Shown here piece by piece: positions 6,706 to 11,585 of a stretch of 11,585 nucleotides of DNA. Position numbers and translations under genes: made by a program. The notes under the pieces were generated by a model. The model worked only from the letters and a program-made list of their open reading frames with translations. It had not been told where the DNA came from and made no database searches. Each line of letters opens with the position of its first letter. The first letter of the stretch is position 1. The DNA is from Flavobacteriales bacterium (GTDB taxonomy: Bacteria > Bacteroidota > Bacteroidia > Flavobacteriales_E > Vicingaceae): positions 1-11,585 of the forward strand of contig JAESUI010000308.1 of the NCBI GenBank assembly GCA_016763135.1. Reading direction: 5' to 3'.

Positions 6706-7571
6706 TATTTAAAAAAGTTAAAATAATTAAACCATTGTTCAGGGTGTAAGGTAACTTTTTTTTCTAATTCTTCCACGAACTTTTTAGCAATTTCTTCAGC
6801 TGATAAATTTTCTGTTATTGGTAGAGTAGAACTTAATAAATAATGGTATTTATTCTCTTTTACTGCAAAAACAAAAGTGACAGGAGCTTTAAATTTTGAA
6901 GCAATAATAAATGGGCCTAAGGGGAATTTCGCTTGCTGACCTAAGAAATCTAATTCAATAAATTTTGCACCCTCCATATACCTGTCAGCATGTATGGCTA
7001 TAAACTCATTTCTTTTTAATGCTTGATGAATTTTTATGACATGGCTTAAATCATCTTTTATGGGAATAATATTAAAATGAGATCCTCCAGTGGTCGCTTC
7101 AAGAAATTGTTTAATTTTTTCAACTTCCTTATCTAGCATTAAAACATTTATAGTTGGAGTAACTCTCGATTTCAATAAATTACCTGCTGTTTCCCAGTTA
7201 CCTACATGACCGCTTAGTAGAATACCACCTTTACCAGCATCTTTTATATCTAAAAGGTATTGTTCATTGCTAAAAGTGTAGGAGAATTTATCACCTTTTC
7301 CGATTAGGAAAGCAAATCTATCAACAAGAGTTTGCCCGAAATAAAAGAAGTTTTTTCGAGTTATTTTATTAACCTGATTTTTTGGGAGCTTTAAAGCATT
7401 CAAATAGAAATCACGAATAGCATTTCTATTCTTTGTCGCAAAAAGATAATAGTAAAAAGTAACAAATCTTAGAATAAGATAGGTTAGGGGTAATCCAAAA
7501 AGTTTAATGATATTCAGAAATATTTTGTAGCCAACAACGGTTCCTTTACTCTTTCCGTCCCACTGACTCAT
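6705..7571 (-). CDS. LpxL/HtrB-like lysophospholipid-type acyltransferase
   Basis: A 288-residue inner-membrane-associated acyltransferase, close to the usual LpxL length of about 300. Residues 17 to 45 are strongly hydrophobic and aromatic and probably anchor the N terminus. The catalytic H-x4-E motif is seen in LLSGHVGNWETAG as H122 and E127. IAIHADR (191-197) fits the conserved xDR block and FLGQQAKFPLGPF the substrate-binding loop. Family members transfer acyl chains from ACP to lipid A or other lipids. In this operon it likely moves the aryl polyene (or a fatty acyl) from ACP onto a lipid or glycolipid carrier at the membrane; that acceptor is inferred. The N-terminal WDGKSKGTVVGYKIF pattern is typical of full-length members. 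It starts 3 bases after ACP 1, which suggests ACP 1 might supply the donor. Confidence 0.9.
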   Translation of the reverse strand: MSQWDGKSKGTVVGYKIFLNIIKLFGLPLTYLILRFVTFYYYLFATKNRNAIRDFYLNALKLPKNQVNKITRKNFFYFGQTLVDRFAFLIGKGDKFSYTFSNEQYLLDIKDAGKGGILLSGHVGNWETAGNLLKSRVTPTINVLMLDKEVEKIKQFLEATTGGSHFNIIPIKDDLSHVIKIHQALKRNEFIAIHADRYMEGAKFIELDFLGQQAKFPLGPFIIASKFKAPVTFVFAVKENKYHYLLSSTLPITENLSAEEIAKKFVEELEKKVTLHPEQWFNYFNFFK

Positions 7572-7574
7572 TCA

Positions 7575-7826
7575 CTATTTTTCAGCTAATTTTTTCTCAA
7601 CAAGTGCATAAAAATCATTGAATGTTACCACATCAACAAAGTCTTCTCCAGCAACTTTAAAACCAAAGTTTTCTTCAATAACAACTACTAAATCAACATA
7701 GTCAAGACTATCTAAATCAAGTGTTTCTTGTAGGTTAGCTTCAGGTTCCATTGTAGATTTATCTACTTCAAATTCTTCAGATAAAAATTCTTTGACGGTG
7801 CTAACGATTTCATCCCTACTTGCCAT
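7575..7826 (-). CDS. Acyl carrier protein (ACP 1)
   Basis: An 83-residue acidic carrier protein. S40 in LDLDSLDYVDLVVVIEENF is the phosphopantetheine serine, in the near-universal DSLD form, and helix III/IV residues such as DVVTFNDFYALVEKKL follow as expected. The gene begins directly after the KS 1 stop (TAA then ATG, no spacer) and ends 3 bases before the acyltransferase. This placing suggests it works with KS 1 and may hand its chain to the acyltransferase. It is a pathway-specific paralogue: the operon also has a second ACP with a different core sequence, and a housekeeping acpP is expected elsewhere. Confidence 0.95.
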   Translation of the reverse strand: MASRDEIVSTVKEFLSEEFEVDKSTMEPEANLQETLDLDSLDYVDLVVVIEENFGFKVAGEDFVDVVTFNDFYALVEKKLAEK

Positions 7827-9047
7827 TTATTTTATTTTTTTAATAATTAAGCTTGAGTTTGTTCCTCCAAAACCAAAAGAATTTGATAGAAAGGTGTCTA
7901 TCTTTTGTTCTTTTGTTTCTGCAATGATATTAATTTTTGCTGATATTTCATCGGGATTTTCAAAATTTATATTAGGAGCAATAAAATCATTCTCCATCAT
8001 CAACATTGAATAAACAACTTCACTTGCTCCAGCCATCCAACATTCATGCCCAGTCATAGACTTTGTTGAACTAACAGCTACTTTGCTTCCTAGAATATCA
8101 TAAATGGCTTGAGCCTCAATACTATCGCCAACGGGAGTAGATGTTGCATGTGCACTAACATAGTCTATTTCACTTGCTTTGATGTTTGCTTGTTTAAGCG
8201 ACATGTTTAAAGAGCGGTGTTGTCCATCAAGATTTGGGTTTGATAAATGATCTCCATTTGATGAAAACCCATAGCCGAGTATTTCTCCTAAAATTGGGGC
8301 ACCTCTTTTAACAGCTGATTCGTATGATTCTAATACTAGAGTTGCAGCACCTCCGCCAGGTATTAAGCCATCTCTATCTCTATCAAATGGTCTAGATGCT
8401 TTGGTTGGCGTATCTTCTAGTGTTGAGAATACGCTTAATCCATCAAAACTACCCATTGCAGTTCCATTAATTTCTTGGGCTCCACCACAAATTACTCTTT
8501 CTTGAAGCCCTTGTTTAATTAAAAGATGACCTAATCCAATTGAGTGTGAGCCAGATGCACAAGCAGCACTCACAGTAAAATTAATTCCTTTTAATTTAAA
8601 AATTGTAGAGATGTTCATGTTTACTGTGCAGTTCATGTTCTGAAAAATTGCACCACTACCAATTAGTGTTGTATCATTTTTTTTTCTCAATTTATCAACT
8701 GTTTCCATAATGGAGCCAGCAGTACTGTCATTTCCAAAAATCACACCCGTTTCAGATTGACTTAATTGATCAATATCTAACCCTGCATTTTCAACAGCTT
8801 CTTTAGTCGCCATGTACGCATACATAGCTGGCTGATGCATCCCCATTCGTTGCCTTCTATTTAGAAAAGGTTTTAGATCAGGATCTTTTACCATACCAGT
8901 TAAAGCAGATCTAAAGCCCATTTCTTTTCTTGGGGCATCGAAAATTATTCCACTTCTACCTTTATACAAAGAATCTTTTACTTCACTTAAATTTTCACCT
9001 AAGCAAGAGTAAATTCCAATTCCTGTTATTACAACTCTATGCTCCAT
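7827..9047 (-). CDS. Beta-ketoacyl-ACP synthase, FabF/FabB-like (KS 1)
   Basis: A 406-residue full-length condensing enzyme. Catalytic residues: C163 in VSAACASGS, H300 in SAHATSTPVGD, K329 in SSTKSMTG and H334 in GHECWMAGAS. The gating block PFDRDRDGLIPGGGA (220-234) and the C-terminal SNSFGFGGTNSS loop are intact. Two details differ from standard FabF: HATSTP in place of HGTGTP/HGTSTP, and GHECWMAGAS in place of GHTLGAAG. These mark it as a specialised clade, probably the main aryl polyene elongating KS. The start codon shares one base with the FabG stop (TAATG), and it directly abuts ACP 1, so reductase, KS and ACP form one translationally coupled block. Function as a decarboxylating condensing enzyme is secure; the order of use among the three KSs is not. 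Confidence 0.94.
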   Translation of the reverse strand: MEHRVVITGIGIYSCLGENLSEVKDSLYKGRSGIIFDAPRKEMGFRSALTGMVKDPDLKPFLNRRQRMGMHQPAMYAYMATKEAVENAGLDIDQLSQSETGVIFGNDSTAGSIMETVDKLRKKNDTTLIGSGAIFQNMNCTVNMNISTIFKLKGINFTVSAACASGSHSIGLGHLLIKQGLQERVICGGAQEINGTAMGSFDGLSVFSTLEDTPTKASRPFDRDRDGLIPGGGAATLVLESYESAVKRGAPILGEILGYGFSSNGDHLSNPNLDGQHRSLNMSLKQANIKASEIDYVSAHATSTPVGDSIEAQAIYDILGSKVAVSSTKSMTGHECWMAGASEVVYSMLMMENDFIAPNINFENPDEISAKINIIAETKEQKIDTFLSNSFGFGGTNSSLIIKKIK

Positions 9048-9778
9048 TAAGAATAAATTCCTCCGTTAATATTTATTACTTCTCCAGTAATATAAGAAGA
9101 TTTTTCTGAAGCTAAAAAACTTACTAGATGAGCAACTTCTTCAGCTCTCCCAAAACGATTCATAGGGATCAGTTGTTTTAATTGATCAACTGGTAAATCA
9201 TCAGTCATATCACTTTCAATAAAACCAGGAGCAATAGCATTTACTGTAATTTTTCGTTTTGCGACTTCTTGAGCCAATGCTTTAGTTGCAGCAATCATGG
9301 CGCCTTTTGCAGCCGAATAATTAGTTTGACCAGGAACCCCTTTTAAACCAGAAAGTGATGCTACATTGATGATACGACCTGTTCTTTTTCTTACCATTTG
9401 TATAATAAGGTTACGAGTAACATTAAACATTCCTTTAGAAGAAACATTAACAACATCATCCCAATCTTTTTCTTCCATAAAAACGAAAAGGCCGTCTTTC
9501 GTAATACCAGCATTATTAACCAATACACTAATAAAATTATCAGGGTTATCAGTTTTCCACTGGTCCAATACTTTATCTACACTTACTTTATCTTGAACAT
9601 TAAATTGGAGAACCTCTCCACTTCCTCCAGCTTCCTTTATTTGATTCAACGTGTCTTCTGCAGCTTCTTTATTAGAAGAATAGTTGATTAATATATGTAA
9701 ACTATGGTCTTTTGCTAGTTGCAAAGCAATTACCTTACCTAAACCTCTTGAAGAACCTGTTACTAATGCACAATTCAT
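9047..9778 (-). CDS. fabG: 3-oxoacyl-ACP reductase, FabG-like short-chain dehydrogenase
   Basis: A 243-residue classical short-chain dehydrogenase with normal length for FabG. Seen in order: the cofactor motif TGSSRGLG (7-14), NNAG (88-91), N111, S141 in NVASLSG, and the catalytic Y154 and K158 in YSAAK, giving the full N-S-Y-K tetrad. NAIAPGFIESDMT and the C-terminal INGGIYS are typical of FabG. It would reduce 3-ketoacyl-ACP to 3-hydroxyacyl-ACP, probably with NADPH, in each polyene extension cycle. Its place between the ammonia-lyase (1-base gap) and KS 1 (1-base overlap) supports a pathway-specific role separate from housekeeping FabG; the symbol is used in the family sense. Confidence 0.93.
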   Translation of the reverse strand: MNCALVTGSSRGLGKVIALQLAKDHSLHILINYSSNKEAAEDTLNQIKEAGGSGEVLQFNVQDKVSVDKVLDQWKTDNPDNFISVLVNNAGITKDGLFVFMEEKDWDDVVNVSSKGMFNVTRNLIIQMVRKRTGRIINVASLSGLKGVPGQTNYSAAKGAMIAATKALAQEVAKRKITVNAIAPGFIESDMTDDLPVDQLKQLIPMNRFGRAEEVAHLVSFLASEKSSYITGEVININGGIYS

Positions 9779-9779
9779 A

Positions 9780-11303
9780 TTAAAAGTTGTTTTCTTTAAT
9801 GTAATCTTTTACTTTACCTATAGCTTCAGATTGAGGAGTATCATCAGTAACAAATGAAGCTATTTTTCTTATGTCTCTATGTACTTTTTTAGTTTTCGAG
9901 GATAATTTTTCTTTAGCAGAATCATCTAATAAATCAATCCCTTGACAAATCGCCATTAAGTGAACTGACATTACTTGGAAACTGTTTTCTAATACTTGTT
10001 TTGCCATTAACGCACTATTGGTACCCATACTAACAATGTCTTGATTGTCATTGTTGTTTGGGATACTGTGCACATACATTGAATTACTCAAAGCTTGATT
10101 TTCTGCGGTAGTAGATGTTGCTGTATATTGAATGCCTTGGAAACCGAAATTCAACCCTAATTTTCCCGCGTTCAGGAATGGAGGGAAGACATTATTCAAA
10201 TTATGATTCAATAAAAAGTTTAATTGCCTTTCCATTAACATAGATAGTTTGGTCAACGCAATTTTTATTTTATCCATTTCCAATGAGATATAATCCCCAT
10301 GGAAATTTCCTCCATGAAAAACATTTTCTACGTCAGTATTGACAATAGGATTGTCATTGGTAGAGTTTAATTCATTTTCAATAACTTCCTTTGCATAATC
10401 CAATGTATCAACGATTGGTCCTAATATCTGAGGTACACATCTAATAGAATAATACTCTTGTATTTTCTTTTTGAATTCTTTACGTTGAATTTCAGCATCA
10501 TCTTTAAATAATTCGGCTCTCTTTCTTATTAATTTACTATCGTGTAAATATTCACGCATTTTCAGCGCAATGTAATTTTGTCCTCTATGTAATTTAGCTT
10601 CATTTAATTCCTTAGAAAATGAGTCATCAAAAGCTTCAACAATTTCATTAATAATTGCTGAAGCAGTAATAGCATGAGTTACTAATCTTTTAGCATAAAT
10701 TAGATTTAAGGCTGCGATACCAGTCATGCAAGAGGTTCCGTTAATCAAACCTAATCCATCTCTCAAGTTTAACTTTAAAGGTTTGATGTTATGCTTTTCA
10801 AAAACTTCAGCTGTTTTTTTTCTTTCGCCATTTTCATAAACGTATCCTTCTCCAATTAGGTTTAGTCCTAAATGAGAGAGTTGAACTAAATCTCCACTTG
10901 CTCCAACACTACCGTGTTCGAAAATTTCAGGGATGATATCTTTATTCAAAAATAACTGTAGTTGATCTATTACGCCAGCACTAATTCCAGAGTTCCCTTG
11001 AAGAAAATTATTTAAACGAGCCAAAACAACACTCTTAGCGTAAGGAGTATCAAGTGCATTACCTGTACCACTAGAATGGCTTCTGATTAAATTATACTGA
11101 AGGTTTTTTAATTCATCTGGTTCAATTCTAAATTGAGCCATAGGCCCAAATCCAGTATTAATTCCGTAAATTATTTTGTCTTTAGAAAATGGATCTAAGA
11201 AGGTGAAAGACTTTTCTACATTTTTATGTGTTTCCTCGTCAATTTCAATTTTTCTTCCTTCGAATACATATTGGTAGACTATGTCTAATGTTAATTTTTG
11301 CAT
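9780..11303 (-). CDS. Aromatic amino acid ammonia-lyase, probable tyrosine ammonia-lyase (HAL/PAL family)
   Basis: A 507-residue MIO-type ammonia-lyase of normal length. The self-forming MIO cofactor comes from A135-S136-G137 in GSVGASGDLVQLSHL. The catalytic Tyr region YGINTGFGPMAQ (46-57) and the later blocks NGTSCMTG, STNDNPIV, FHGGNFHGD and NNNDNQD are all present. The substrate-selectivity loop reads NLIRSHSSGTG (71-81), which from memory is the same as in the characterised Flavobacterium johnsoniae tyrosine ammonia-lyase and unlike the SHAAGVG form of histidine ammonia-lyases. It would deaminate L-tyrosine to 4-coumarate, the aromatic starter of flexirubins and related aryl polyenes. 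Phenylalanine or histidine activity cannot be ruled out. It is the first gene of the operon, with a 255-base intergenic region upstream and no clear Shine-Dalgarno. The ATG at 11301-11303 fits the family N terminus (MQKLTLDIVYQYVFEGRKI). Confidence 0.92.
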   Translation of the reverse strand: MQKLTLDIVYQYVFEGRKIEIDEETHKNVEKSFTFLDPFSKDKIIYGINTGFGPMAQFRIEPDELKNLQYNLIRSHSSGTGNALDTPYAKSVVLARLNNFLQGNSGISAGVIDQLQLFLNKDIIPEIFEHGSVGASGDLVQLSHLGLNLIGEGYVYENGERKKTAEVFEKHNIKPLKLNLRDGLGLINGTSCMTGIAALNLIYAKRLVTHAITASAIINEIVEAFDDSFSKELNEAKLHRGQNYIALKMREYLHDSKLIRKRAELFKDDAEIQRKEFKKKIQEYYSIRCVPQILGPIVDTLDYAKEVIENELNSTNDNPIVNTDVENVFHGGNFHGDYISLEMDKIKIALTKLSMLMERQLNFLLNHNLNNVFPPFLNAGKLGLNFGFQGIQYTATSTTAENQALSNSMYVHSIPNNNDNQDIVSMGTNSALMAKQVLENSFQVMSVHLMAICQGIDLLDDSAKEKLSSKTKKVHRDIRKIASFVTDDTPQSEAIGKVKDYIKENNF

Positions 11304-11331
11304 CTAATAAATGGTGTTCTTATTAAGGAAA

Positions 11332-11339
11332 CAAAATTA
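11332..11339 (-). promoter_or_regulatory. Candidate Bacteroidetes -7 box for the aryl polyene operon
   Basis: On the minus strand this reads TAATTTTG, a full match to the Bacteroidetes sigma-ABfr -7 consensus TAnnTTTG. It lies 28 bases upstream of the ammonia-lyase ATG, which would give a short 5' leader. I see no clear TTG at the -33 position about 20 bases further upstream, and the region is very AT-rich, so a chance match is possible. No other full match on this strand was found in the intergenic region. Confidence 0.4.
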
Positions 11340-11411
11340 TTATAATAATTAAGAATAATTAAATTTGAAATGAATAATTTTAACTGTCTATAGTTAGTAA
11401 CTTAAAAAAAA

Positions 11412-11443
11412 CTGTCTTAATGTCACTCTTTTGTCAGTCTTAA
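11412..11443 (+). promoter_or_regulatory. TGTC/TGTCA repeat cluster upstream of dnaK
   Basis: Within the divergent intergenic region, TGTC occurs at 11413, TGTCA at 11421 and TGTCA at 11432, with a further TGTC at 11385. The cluster is bounded by a near-perfect 9-base direct repeat, ctgtcttaa (11412-11420) and cagtcttaa (11435-11443). It begins about 147 bases upstream of the dnaK start. The repeats stand out against the AT-rich surroundings, so a regulator or specialised sigma factor site for heat-shock control of dnaK is plausible. This is inference; no known operator such as CIRCE was recognised. Confidence 0.35.
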
Positions 11444-11558
11444 ACAGCTAAAAGGCTATAAAACTGCCAATATTTCTTTAATTTTTTCTAAAAATGCAAT
11501 GGCATATTGTTTGACTATTGTGATCCGAATAATTGATAAAAATTAAAATACACATATC

Positions 11559-11585
11559 ATGGGAAAAATAATAGGAATAGATTTA
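11559..11585 (+). CDS. dnaK: Molecular chaperone DnaK (Hsp70), first 9 codons only
   Basis: An ATG at 11559 opens a frame reading MGKIIGIDL to the last base of the window. This matches the N-terminal phosphate-1 loop of DnaK, normally continued as GTTNS. The bases before it (aaaattaaaatacacatatc) are A-rich without a Shine-Dalgarno, as is common in Bacteroidetes. DnaK is an ATP-dependent chaperone of about 630 residues, so nearly the whole gene lies beyond the right edge. Divergent to the pigment operon, it marks the operon boundary. Nine residues are a short basis, but the match is specific and the upstream spacing fits a gene start. Confidence 0.82.

Noticed and set aside
7792..8013. Plus-strand open frame of 73 codons with hydrophobic start
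   Set aside because: Overlaps the KS 1 end and ACP 1 start antisense; hydrophobicity is explained by reverse reading of AT-rich codons.
9366..9691. Two overlapping plus-strand open frames (9366-9596 and 9398-9691)
   Set aside because: Both are antisense to the FabG gene, whose full catalytic tetrad is present; two frames over the same stretch suggest chance.
11360..11367. TAAATTTG on the plus strand, a match to TAnnTTTG facing dnaK
   Set aside because: It would give a leader of about 185 bases, has no TTG about 20 bases upstream, and such a word is likely by chance in this AT-rich spacer.
11412..11450. Possible CIRCE (HrcA) operator or terminator hairpin near the TGTC cluster
   Set aside because: The TTAGCACTC inverted repeat is absent, and the only complementary arms (CTGT/ACAG) are 4 bases with a long loop and no GC-rich stem.

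Overview
The window is AT-rich and compact, and it reads as a chromosomal segment from a Bacteroidetes bacterium, most likely Flavobacteriia. Three things point there: the ammonia-lyase closely resembles the Flavobacterium tyrosine ammonia-lyase as I remember it, the genes lack clear Shine-Dalgarno sequences, and a dnaK-type start (MGKIIGIDL) sits at the right edge. Genus cannot be decided from this sequence alone.

Positions 9 to 11303 hold one unbroken run of fifteen genes on the minus strand, read from right to left. No gap exceeds 18 bases and many junctions overlap (TAATG, ATGA, or 8 to 11 bases), so this is a single operon. In transcription order: tyrosine/histidine-type ammonia-lyase; 3-ketoacyl-ACP reductase (FabG); ketosynthase (KS) 1; acyl carrier protein (ACP) 1; LpxL-like acyltransferase; short hotdog dehydratase-like protein; YbgC-type thioesterase; KS 2; short degenerate KS-like protein; ACP 2; KS 3; second degenerate KS-like protein; membrane-anchored polysaccharide deacetylase-family protein; LolA-like periplasmic lipoprotein carrier; FabZ-like hotdog protein. 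Position 9 ends the last complete gene and the operon may continue beyond the left edge.

The gene set matches the aryl polyene / flexirubin pigment pathway. The lyase would make 4-coumarate (or cinnamate) as an aromatic starter. KSs, reductase, dehydratases and ACPs would extend it into a conjugated polyene. The acyltransferase, thioesterase and LolA-like protein would release, transfer and place the product in the outer membrane. Expected partners not in this window are the aryl-CoA/ACP ligase, MMPL exporter, methyltransferase, glycosyltransferase and the dialkylresorcinol genes darA/darB. The exact product (aryl polyene or flexirubin) therefore stays open.

Positions 11304 to 11558 are a 255-base divergent intergenic region between this operon and dnaK on the plus strand. 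It holds a Bacteroidetes-like -7 box facing the operon and a cluster of TGTC/TGTCA repeats on the dnaK side. The most notable structural point is that both catalytically degenerate KS proteins lie directly downstream of an intact KS, suggesting two separate KS/chain-length-factor-like pairs in one operon.
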